Assembly: GCA_947384285.1 (NCBI GenBank)
Contig: CANDGI010000037.1
Location: 1-32,173 of the forward strand
Direction: 5' to 3'
DNA from: an uncultured Lachnospiraceae bacterium
GTDB taxonomy: Bacteria; Bacillota; Clostridia; Lachnospirales; Lachnospiraceae
Length of the DNA stretch: 32,173 nucleotides
The notes under the pieces were generated by a model. That model had not been told where the DNA came from, made no database searches, and saw nothing but the letters and a program-made list of their open reading frames with translations. Each line of letters opens with the position of its first letter. The stretch's first letter is position 1. This document shows, piece by piece, positions 7,303 through 14,974 of the stretch. The position numbers and the translations under genes were made by a program.

Positions 7303-7581
7303 TCAAACTCCTTGCAATTTCTCCCTTACCGCTTTCGCCACATGCCAAAACATAACTGGCGGAATGGCGTTTCCTTTTGAACTAATCGTCGTTTTCACTT
7401 CAATATATCTCTTGCACTCATTTAACTCAACAGAACTGATATCATATCCAACCGCAAACTGCGTAGGTATCCGTTTTATCAAATGAATTAAATCCTCACG
7501 CCCTCCAAGCTTCATCCGCATACATTCATGTCCATGCACTAAACTTTCTCCAATATCGCCAATATCCTTAGTTGTCAGCAT
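7303..7581 (-). pseudogene. Fused remnant: DUF3883 nuclease fragment plus cytosine methyltransferase tail
   Basis: This 92-residue frame appears to be two truncated genes joined in frame. Residues 1-68 (GDIGESLVHGHECMRMKLGG, then GYDISS and RYIEVKTT) match the start of a DUF3883-type restriction-associated domain, ending at its PD-(D/E)XK core Glu-Val-Lys. From about residue 70 the sequence changes to GNAIPPVMFWHVAKAVREKL, which looks like the C-terminal motif X of a 5-cytosine DNA methyltransferase (usual form GNAVPP...). A single deletion removing the rest of the DUF3883 gene and nearly the whole methyltransferase would give this product. No convincing ribosome-binding site precedes the ATG. 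It is unlikely to be functional. The alternative is one short unknown protein. Confidence 0.65.
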
Positions 7582-7808
7582 ATCGTAATAAGTTTCTTCT
7601 TTCTAACATATTATATTCTACAACACCAATAAAAGCAATCTAATTTCAATATGCCTTCTGTTATCCTTCTATGGCTGTCTCCGGCAAAGAGCTGGAATCC
7701 GGCTTTTATCTGAACCATAGATTCCATACCTGCACCTCTCTGTTACGGTAAAAATCTTTGGCTTTCACCCTGCGGATGCCCCATACTCTCCCATGGCTCT
7801 TGCGAAAG
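7582..7808. other. Intergenic decay between the modB fragment and the DUF3883 remnant
   Basis: No intact gene is seen. On the minus strand a 38-codon frame starts near 7720 after a GAGAGGTG-like site. Its MVQIKAGFQLFAGD segment could be the start of a ModC ATPase, which would suit the position after modB, but the similarity is too weak to call. Confidence 0.3.
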
Positions 7809-7898
7809 CCAGGATTGTACTACCTTGATGCCAAATACCTCATACAGAAAATTTCCAAAAGGCCTTCCTCTACTGAATAAAAGCAGCAGAAAAAAGCC
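7809..7898 (-). pseudogene. modB: modB fragment (molybdate ABC permease remnant)
   Basis: Directly downstream of modA, in another minus-strand frame, about 30 residues read GFFLLLLFSRGRPFGNFLYE and then VFGIKVVQSW. This is the membrane/loop segment of ModB-type molybdate permeases (GFFLLLLFG...PFG...LFGI...F-W). Nothing before or after it in any frame continues the family, so most of the roughly 220-residue permease has been deleted. Position and sequence together support a decayed modABC operon. Confidence 0.65.
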
Positions 7899-7914
7899 TT
7901 CCGACTCCCTGTCC

Positions 7915-8865
7915 TTAATCCATGCTGGTATCAAAATAATATTTCTCAAACAATTCCTTTGCCCTATCGGACACAAGAAATTCTAAAAAATCCCTAGCTG
8001 CTGCCGCCTGCTTTTCCCCTGCTTCCAAATTCACCACCTGGGCAGCCGGATAAACCACGTCACCGCTTAATTCACAGCTTACTTTCTCCAGGATATCCAG
8101 GCGGTCCTCATACCCATACGTATCAGAATAATAAGTTGTTCCTACTTCACAGGAACCTTCCGCCACTGCCAGAAGCGCCATGCTCACATTCGTCTGTTCA
8201 CTGATTTCCACACCGCCCAGAGCCTTCGACACCTGGCTTGTACTAATGGATGCCGGGTCATCCGCTTTTTCAAGGATTCCCAGATTCATCAACGCCTGCC
8301 GGGTATACCTGCCCACCGGAACGCTGCCGCCTGCCAGGGCAATGCTTTGTGCATCCCCAAGATTTTCAAGGCCTTTTACTGCTGTGCCGCTGTCTTTCCC
8401 CGAAACAACCACCACCTGGTTATTGACAATATTTTTACGGGTTCCCTCCACCAGCAAGCCGTCCTCCTCCAACTGATCCATCTGTTTTTGGGCTGCGGAA
8501 AAGAAAACATCACATTCACAGCCTTCTTCTATCTGTGCCAGTAATGTTCCTGAGCTGTCCGTATTACAGACAAAATTCACTTCCGGGTGATCCGCCTGAT
8601 ATGTCATGATAATCTCCTCCATAACCCGGTTCAGGCTGGCTGCAATAAAAACCTGTATTTCTATTTCCTCTGCCCCTTCCGCTTCCGTTTCCGTTTCTTC
8701 TTCCGTTTCCGTTTCTTCTTCCGCTTCCTCGCTTTCTGGTTCGCCTATTGCTGCAGGCTTCCCCGCGTCTGTTTCTTCCTGGTTCTTTTTTCCTCCACAG
8801 GCTGCAAGCCCTAAAATTGCTGTTACCATCAATGCTGTTACGAATAATCTCTTTTTCATTTTCAC
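7915..8865 (-). CDS. modA: ModA, molybdate-binding lipoprotein
   Basis: The 316-residue product has a lipoprotein signal ([17 protein letters not shown], Cys at about 23). A very acidic Glu/Thr linker follows at about 30-68. Then comes the ModA/WtpA periplasmic-binding fold: [59 protein letters not shown], and YPAAQVV near the end. The GTG start at 8865 is placed seven bases after AAGG; an ATG two codons later is possible. It captures molybdate (or tungstate) outside the cell for an ABC importer. Its permease gene is reduced to a fragment and no ATPase follows, so unless it works with distant partners it may be non-functional. It lies beside remnants of molybdoenzyme-associated genes. Confidence 0.88.
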   Translation of the reverse strand: MKMKKRLFVTALMVTAILGLAACGGKKNQEETDAGKPAAIGEPESEEAEEETETEEETETEAEGAEEIEIQVFIAASLNRVMEEIIMTYQADHPEVNFVCNTDSSGTLLAQIEEGCECDVFFSAAQKQMDQLEEDGLLVEGTRKNIVNNQVVVVSGKDSGTAVKGLENLGDAQSIALAGGSVPVGRYTRQALMNLGILEKADDPASISTSQVSKALGGVEISEQTNVSMALLAVAEGSCEVGTTYYSDTYGYEDRLDILEKVSCELSGDVVYPAAQVVNLEAGEKQAAAARDFLEFLVSDRAKELFEKYYFDTSMD

Positions 8866-9095
8866 TCACATTCCTTCCTATCTGTTCCAGTGCAATAGCT
8901 GATGAAATATTTTTCTTTCGGCCCATCGTCTCTTCTTCCTGCTATGCGCTGCCGCACTCCCCATGGGTTTCTCGCAGCAGGGAACGTCCATGGGCTAAAT
9001 GGGGGAGCGCATATTCCAGGCTCTCCCGGACTGCCTTAGGGCTTTCCGGCAACGGTCTAGTGCTATCTGGGGGATATGGAAACCTAAGCATTCTT
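8866..9095. other. Divergent gap between modA and the ygeY remnant
   Basis: This stretch should hold the modA promoter, but no clear -35/-10 pair was found. From about 8944 the plus strand is GC-rich and may be scrambled ygeY 5' sequence; I cannot align it to the family. Confidence 0.35.
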
Positions 9096-9521
9096 TTCAT
9101 CCGCCCGGAATTTGCAGTATCCACAGAGCCTGCCGACGGGAGCCTTGACCGGGGACAGCGGGGGCGCATGGAAATCCGCGTAGATGTAAAAGGTGTTTTC
9201 TGCCGTGGCTCCGCACCGGAATGGGGGGACAATGCCATCTACAAAATGGCTGACATTCTCCAGGACATCCGAGCATTAAATGAAAATGATGCCGAAGAGG
9301 GAACCGAAATCAAGGTTCTTGTAAAAATGCTGGATAAAACCTGCAGCAAGGACTGGGAAGAAGCACGCTTCTTAGGCCGGTGCACTGTTACCGTTTCCCA
9401 GATTTTCTCTACCTGACCCAGCCGCTGCGCCGTGGCAGGCTCCTGCCCCATCTCCTTAGGCCGCCGCATGACCTTCGGAGAAACCTGGGAAAGCTGCCCC
9501 TCGAGAATGTCTAAGGCGTAA
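9096..9521 (+). pseudogene. ygeY: ygeY remnant (selenium-metabolism-linked M20 hydrolase)
   Basis: The plus frame reads [20 protein letters not shown], then [35 protein letters not shown] and [10 protein letters not shown]. An in-frame TGA follows (9414-9416), after which [20 protein letters not shown] and GETWES continue to TAA at 9519. These are the middle and late parts of YgeY, an M20-type metallohydrolase found with selenium-dependent molybdenum hydroxylases. The expected residue at the TGA is Ser, so TGA is a nonsense change. The N-terminal half and the C-terminus are missing. The metal-site region CHGSAPE is altered to CRGSAPE. No start or ribosome-binding site is present. The next remnant on the same strand is a carbamate kinase, the usual partner in this cluster. 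Confidence 0.75.
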
Positions 9522-9551
9522 ACAATACGTGTGAAAGGACTGTCACCGAAT

Positions 9552-9933
9552 ATGGCAAAAAAGAAACGAATTGTGATTGCCCTGGGCAGAAATGCTCTGG
9601 GCAATACACTTCCAGAACAAATGAAGGCTGTAAAGATTACAGCAGAAGCAATTGCAGACCTGGTAGAAGAAGGCTGTGAAGTGGCGGCTGCCCACGGAAA
9701 TGGCTCCCAGGCGGGCATGGTAAACGATGCCATGACTGCATTGACCTATGAGGATGAAAACCAGCCCAACACCCCCCTTGTCCGTCTGTGCGGCTATGAG
9801 CCAGGCTTATATTGGATACGACCTGCAAAATGCCCTGTGGGAAGAACTGCTGAACCGAACGATTGAAAACATCCCGATTGCCACCATGATTACCCCGGTA
9901 CGGGTAGACCCGGAGGATCCAGCCTTCCAATAA
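9552..9933 (+). pseudogene. arcC: Carbamate kinase remnant, frameshifted and truncated
   Basis: From ATG 9552 the frame reads AKKKRIVIALGRNALGNTLP, then EQMKAVKITAEAIADLVEEG and MTALTYEDENQPN, the N-terminal part of a carbamate kinase. At a run of six C (9772-9777) the family sequence moves to the next frame: LSVCAAMSQAYIGYDLQNAL, then RVDPEDPAFQ. TAA follows at 9931. Only about 127 of some 310 residues remain. The expected HSNGPQVG motif is changed to HGNGSQAG. Frameshift, truncation and motif loss show that it is dead. With the ygeY remnant upstream it belongs to a purine/selenium-molybdenum cluster (YqeA-type kinase) rather than an arginine deiminase operon. Confidence 0.8.
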
Positions 9934-9966
9934 TACGGTATACTTTTTTTCTTTGGATACGGACAG

Positions 9967-10024
9967 AAATGCTTACTGGCAGATGTATTCCACACATTGT
10001 GGGTACATCCGGCAGAAAGCATTT
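9967..10024. repeat. Imperfect palindrome next to the decayed cluster
   Basis: Nested inverted arms are AAATGCTT/AAGCATTT (9967-9974 and 10017-10024), GATGTA/TACATC (9982-9987 and 10004-10009) and an inner CCACA/TGTGG. It lies just after the short-chain dehydrogenase stop on the minus strand. It lacks a T-run, so it is a weak terminator candidate or the scar of a small mobile element. Confidence 0.5.
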
Positions 10025-10038
10025 TCAAAAACTTTCTC

Positions 10039-10782
10039 TTAGGCTCTCATTGCTCCGTCTACTGACAGCACTTCTCCAGTCACGTAGCTTGCCATATCGC
10101 TGGCCAAAAACAGGAAGGCATTTGCCACATCTTCTGGCTCTCCTACTCTCCGAAGGGGAATGGCCGCTGCCATTGGTTCAATCATTTCTTTTGGAAGGGC
10201 TGCTACCATATCTGTCCTGGTAATGCCGGGTGCAACTGCGTTGACGCGGATGTTGCTTGGTCCTAACTCCCTTGCCAAAGAAAGGGTCAGGCCATTGACT
10301 GCAAATTTGCTTGCCGGATAAGCTGCCCCTCCTGGCTGTCCGCTGATGCTTACCATGGAACTGGTGTTGATAATGCATCCTCCGCCCTGCTCCTTCATAA
10401 TCTTTACAGCCGGCCGGACTGCGTAAAAGATGGAGTTCACATTCAGATTAATCACCTTTTCAAACTGTCCTGGTTCATAATTGTCCACTTTTGTGCTGTC
10501 GGAGATTCCGGCATTGTTTACGAGGATATCAAGCCTCCCAAATTTTTCTTTTACCGCTTCTATTGCTTCTTCTACTTTCTGTGGGTCGGAAAGATCTGGA
10601 TAAGCGCCCTCTGCCTCCCAGTCTGCATTCTCCGCTTTTAAGGATGCAAGAGCCTTGTCCACGGTTTCTTTTCTGGAACCAAACAGAACGACCTTTGCGC
10701 CGTTTTCCAGATATTTTTTTACGATTGCATAGCCAATCCCGCGTGTTCCCCCGGTAACCACTGCTACTTTGCCTTTTAACAT
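10039..10782 (-). CDS. Short-chain dehydrogenase/reductase
   Basis: The ATG at 10782 follows AGGAGGGATAAC and gives 247 residues, the classical SDR length. A longer frame upstream is decayed sequence, not part of the protein. TGGTRGIG (10-17) binds the cofactor, and NNAG (89-92), a Ser near 141-142, and YPASK (Y155, K159) form the active site. Ser-Arg after beta-strand 2 (36-37) suggests NADP(H), which is an inference. The overall pattern (GTRGIG...AKV..FG...VDKALA.LK...PDL) resembles hydroxysteroid dehydrogenases of the BaiA group as well as generic 3-oxoacyl-ACP reductases. The C-terminus SVDGAMRA is close to BaiA's. Substrate cannot be decided from sequence. It appears monocistronic. Confidence 0.88.
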   Translation of the reverse strand: MLKGKVAVVTGGTRGIGYAIVKKYLENGAKVVLFGSRKETVDKALASLKAENADWEAEGAYPDLSDPQKVEEAIEAVKEKFGRLDILVNNAGISDSTKVDNYEPGQFEKVINLNVNSIFYAVRPAVKIMKEQGGGCIINTSSMVSISGQPGGAAYPASKFAVNGLTLSLARELGPSNIRVNAVAPGITRTDMVAALPKEMIEPMAAAIPLRRVGEPEDVANAFLFLASDMASYVTGEVLSVDGAMRA

Positions 10783-10859
10783 GTTATCCCTCCTAATAAT
10801 GTTGTCTGTATCTGATCCAATTATCGCACACTTTTTTATAAAAAGATATACCTTTTTTA

Positions 10860-11277
10860 ATTTTATACCAGGTAATCTCACAAACACCGTAAAGATATAC
10901 ACATCACTCAATTTTTTTGGAACATCGCCTGAAAATTTTTCGTTATACCGCTCAATACACTCCTCTACCACTTCGCTTCTTCCATTTTTCAGCCCAAGGT
11001 TCAGGACAATGGCACATGCCGTGCCAATGGCCATGCAGGCAATGCCAGAAATGCCCAGAAATAAATTCTGTCCTGTACGGATTTTGTAGTCTCATGGGTC
11101 ATAATCAATAATTCTGCCTCCTTACACTGTTCCAGGAAGTATTCTCCTGCAATGGCTCCCACATGGTAATTATCTGATGTAATCCGTGCACTGATTTCCT
11201 CATTTATAACCTTATAAAACTCATTATTCATCGTCATATAGCTTGCGCCAATCAAACGGGAAGCATCCTGCCATTCC
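10860..11277 (-). pseudogene. Unrecognised decayed gene with a frameshift
   Basis: Two overlapping minus-strand frames each contain protein-like sequence. The first (about 11277-11080) reads [20 protein letters not shown], then VGAIAGEYFLEQCKEAELLI. The second (about 11060-10925) reads GISGIACMAIGTACAIVLNL, then SEVVEECIERYNEKF. They look like consecutive parts of one gene split by a frameshift near 11060-11080. The first frame runs straight on from the stop of the DUF1703 ATPase gene and has no ribosome-binding site of its own. I do not recognise the family. It ends before the SDR promoter region. Confidence 0.4.
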
Positions 11278-12978
11278 TTAACAGCCAATCAGTACTTCAC
11301 TTCCGCGGAAAGCAAATCCATATCTGCGTATACGCTCCTTTGCTATCCCTTTCGCAATGAGAACCGCCTCATAATTTTTCTCCTCAATCTGCCTTAGAGC
11401 CGCATTGACCGTATCAGACAGCCCCTTTTCCCCATCGTCCATATCCTGCACCTTGAATTCCAGGATGATTGCATCATCTTCCTGCTTTCTGGGTTCAAGC
11501 ATTACATCATACCTTCCAAATCCGCTCTCCCGGTTCGATGTAACCACATACCTGTCATTCAGCTCTACCATCAGCCCCAGGACAAAGCCATGGTAAAAAC
11601 GTTCCGGCTGGCTTTCAGACGGCTTCTTTCCCGTATCAAAACAGCTGAATGTCCCCATTGCTACCCTGTTCATATAAGCATTCATCGCTTTCAAATCATC
11701 CTTCAGAAGAGCCTTGATAAAATCATTATAGTCTGACATGCGCCTCGCAAACCATCCATGTATCATCCCGCCAAACATCAATTTTACTTCCAGGTTCGTA
11801 ATAGCCAGCTGACACCTAAGGGTATCCGCTTCAAATCCTGCTTCCTCATGTTCCTCAACCCTGATCACTTTCAAATATCCGCTTGCAACAAGAAAACTCC
11901 AAATTGCTGCTTCACTGGCATCCAGCATGTTATATACGATCTGTTCATCTATATATGCAGCCAGATGCTTTCCACAAAGAAGGTCTTCAAATGCCTGCTT
12001 TATCTCCCTGGTTCCCTCCTGAACCAGTTTGCCAACCAGCCTGTTAGAACTGGTATTAGCCCAATAAGCCCGGAATTTCCCGGTAGAAAGATAGTTGATA
12101 ATGGACCATGGATTATAAATATCTGTTTTATTTCCAAATGTAAAACCATCATACCATCTCTTCACATTTTCTTTCTTTTCTGCCATACCATATTCATCCA
12201 GCGCAGCATAAACCTCTTTCTCTGTAAAACCAAAACATTCTGCATACTCATCTGATGTGGCAGTTATCACCTTCAAATGATTCAAATCAGAAAAAACAGA
12301 TTCTTTACTAACCCTCGTAATACCTGTCATAACTGCCCGTTCCAAATACGGGTTCGTTTTAAATGCAGAATGAAACAGGTTTCTGATAAACCCTGTCATT
12401 TCCTCCCAATAACCATTCACATATGCCTCCTGCATAGGAGTATCATATTCGTCTAACAAAATAATAGCTTTTTTACCATAGTATCTTCCAAGAAAATCCG
12501 ATAAAGAACGCAAAGATGCCGCCGCTGTGCTATCTGACATGCCTGCCGAAACCTCCTGATAAAATTCTTTCTCCTTATCATTCAGCAAATTGCCTTCCAG
12601 CAGATAATCATTTTTATTGTATTGTTCTTCTATCGCACGGCATATGCTTTTCCTTGCTTCCAGGAAAAGGGTTTCCTTAATATTGGCAAAGCTTAAGGAT
12701 ATTACAGGGTACGTTCCCTGGAGCCTCTTGTATTTCTCATCCTTCCATATGGAAAGCCCCTCAAACAAATCACCCCTGCCTGCATACTTAACAGAGAAAA
12801 ACTTTTCCAGCATACTCATATTTAAAGTTTTTCCAAATCTCCTGGGACGGGTAATCAGTGTTGCCCTGTCTTTGCTTTCCCACCATTCTTTGATAAACAT
12901 AGTCTTATCCACGTAAAAATTATCCTCTATGATTAACTGTTCAAAATCCTGAAAACCAATGCCCACTGCCCTGGCCAT
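11278..12978 (-). CDS. DUF1703-type AAA ATPase with PD-(D/E)XK nuclease domain
   Basis: This full-length member of the family has 566 residues. Its N-terminal AAA-like ATPase domain (AAA-ATPase_like) begins with [21 protein letters not shown] modified P-loop [17 protein letters not shown] lies at about 41-57, and Walker [12 protein letters not shown] near residue 175. The C-terminal nuclease domain (DUF1703/PDDEXK_9) has YDVMLEP, then AIILEFKV near 485-500, the D...ExK active site. These proteins are abundant and duplicated in gut anaerobes. Their function is unproven, with defence or DNA turnover suggested. GGAAGTGG precedes the ATG. A second, internally deleted relative lies 1.2 kb upstream of it at 14188-14751. 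Confidence 0.9.
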   Translation of the reverse strand: MARAVGIGFQDFEQLIIEDNFYVDKTMFIKEWWESKDRATLITRPRRFGKTLNMSMLEKFFSVKYAGRGDLFEGLSIWKDEKYKRLQGTYPVISLSFANIKETLFLEARKSICRAIEEQYNKNDYLLEGNLLNDKEKEFYQEVSAGMSDSTAAASLRSLSDFLGRYYGKKAIILLDEYDTPMQEAYVNGYWEEMTGFIRNLFHSAFKTNPYLERAVMTGITRVSKESVFSDLNHLKVITATSDEYAECFGFTEKEVYAALDEYGMAEKKENVKRWYDGFTFGNKTDIYNPWSIINYLSTGKFRAYWANTSSNRLVGKLVQEGTREIKQAFEDLLCGKHLAAYIDEQIVYNMLDASEAAIWSFLVASGYLKVIRVEEHEEAGFEADTLRCQLAITNLEVKLMFGGMIHGWFARRMSDYNDFIKALLKDDLKAMNAYMNRVAMGTFSCFDTGKKPSESQPERFYHGFVLGLMVELNDRYVVTSNRESGFGRYDVMLEPRKQEDDAIILEFKVQDMDDGEKGLSDTVNAALRQIEEKNYEAVLIAKGIAKERIRRYGFAFRGSEVLIGC

Positions 12979-13235
12979 ACATCCACTTCCTTCCCTTTCG
13001 GTGCTTCAGAACAATTTCTTGCGCAAAATAGTAAAATTTCTGCATTGCGCTTTTTGGGTCTATCCAAGTTAGTCCATCCTGCTTTATTTATTCTGGCAAG
13101 CACTCTATTGCAAAATAATACCTGGCAATATTATATCTTATCCCTGCTTTTTTCTCAACCTTCTGCTTCTGGCCAGGGTTTACGCTTTTCACAAAATCTG
13201 CTAAAATGGCTGCAGTAAATCCTGCTCTCCAATAT

Positions 13236-14127
<892 letters not shown>

Positions 14128-14170
14128 TAAAAAATATGCCTTGGATATCCCTCCTCTAAGATACCCAAGG
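14128..14170 (-). terminator. Terminator after the truncated DUF1703 gene
   Basis: On the minus strand CCTTGGGTATC (14170-14160) pairs with GATATCCAAGG (14149-14139) with one mismatch, and a T-rich tract follows. It lies right after the stop at 14188. Confidence 0.65.
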
Positions 14171-14187
14171 TAATCTGCACATTAATA

Positions 14188-14751
14188 CTATTCCGAAAGT
14201 ACCTTGCAGCGTTTTTTATCACAGGCAATTCCATATCGGTAAATGGTTTTCATCCCATCATCCCTCAAAGCCTCTTCATAGTTTCTGTCTTTCATTTGTT
14301 TCAGTGCATTGCTGCATCCCGTCTCAAATGCTACTTGTTCTGCATATTTTATTTCAATCAGGATGCCGGTTTCTTCTTCGATTTCAATATCTGAAAAGCC
14401 AAAATATTCATTATATTGCACGTCTTTTACCGTATATGCATTGAAATTATTAAGGCAAAAAAAAGATCTCTCTTTGGAAATCCTAAGGCATCCAGTCAGC
14501 ACGGCAAAATACAGGCTGCCGTTGGCTTTCAACGCCTGCCCAAACAGGATTCTCCTCAAATTCACCATTTCGCCATAGCAGCCCAGATGATATGCCCGAT
14601 CCAGAGGAACATCATATTCATCAATCCATATTCTTGGACGCATAAACAAATGAACCTTCCCAGGGTTTTCCAAAAGGGTTCGGATAAGGCCTGTTTTATC
14701 AATATAGCAATATCCCATTGTACGCATTTCTTCAAAATCTTCAATGCCCAT
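14188..14751 (-). pseudogene. DUF1703-family ATPase/nuclease with large internal deletions
   Basis: This 187-residue frame is a collapsed copy of the 566-residue family. The N-terminus is normal (MGIEDFEEMRTMGYCYIDKT). At LFMRPR, where the P-loop should follow, it jumps to IWIDEYDVPLDRAY, the Walker B segment, losing about 100 residues including the nucleotide-binding loop. After NEYFGFSDIEIEEETGILIE it jumps again, into the C-terminal nuclease domain (IEIKYAEQV...ALKQMKDRNYEEAL). Both deletions keep the frame. Loss of the P-loop makes ATPase activity unlikely. It could be dead or a minimal nuclease. Its nearest relative is the intact gene at 11278-12978, but the sequences differ a lot, so it is not a recent duplicate. 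Confidence 0.75.
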
Positions 14752-14859
14752 AGGAAGCTTTATTTTGCTGCCATAAGCCTCTTTCCTTTTTATCTTTGTG
14801 TTTTCATCCTATCATAAATCTTATGGCTTTACAAGCTGAATGCCAGACCCGCCCAAAAA

Positions 14860-14958
14860 GGGGCTGTCGGGAAATGATAAGTTATCCACAATATATGCTG
14901 TGACTCTTTCAGTGGCACAGCTACATATTGTAGACAAATTTCATTTCCCGACAGCCCC
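14860..14958 (+). mobile_element. MITE-like 99-bp element, copy 1
   Basis: The element has 18-bp perfect terminal inverted repeats (GGGGCTGTCGGGAAATGA and its complement). Inside, CAATATATGCTGTG pairs imperfectly with CACAGCTACATATTG around a TTTCAGTGG loop. Read on the minus strand, a T-run follows, so it may also terminate the reductase transcript that ends at 14975. Related copies lie at 20236-20334 and 24725-24819. Confidence 0.8.
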
Positions 14959-14974
14959 AGAAAATTAGGAATGT

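Noticed and set aside
8942-9238. 98-codon minus-strand frame opposite the ygeY remnant
   Set aside because: The plus strand carries recognisable YgeY sequence; this frame is its complement and resembles nothing.
9414-9416. In-frame TGA in the ygeY remnant as a selenocysteine codon
   Set aside because: The context is selenium metabolism, but the family has Ser at this place, the gene lacks its first half and its end, and no selenocysteine-insertion hairpin was seen just downstream. It is better read as a nonsense mutation.
10783-11034. 84-residue N-terminal extension of the short-chain dehydrogenase
   Set aside because: The SDR fold begins exactly at the ATG at 10782 after AGGAGGG; the upstream frame belongs to a decayed gene.
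13021-13055. GCGCAA...TTGCGC hairpin followed by T-run, as a plus-strand terminator
   Set aside because: No plus-strand gene ends nearby, and the stem is short with a large loop; it is likely chance.
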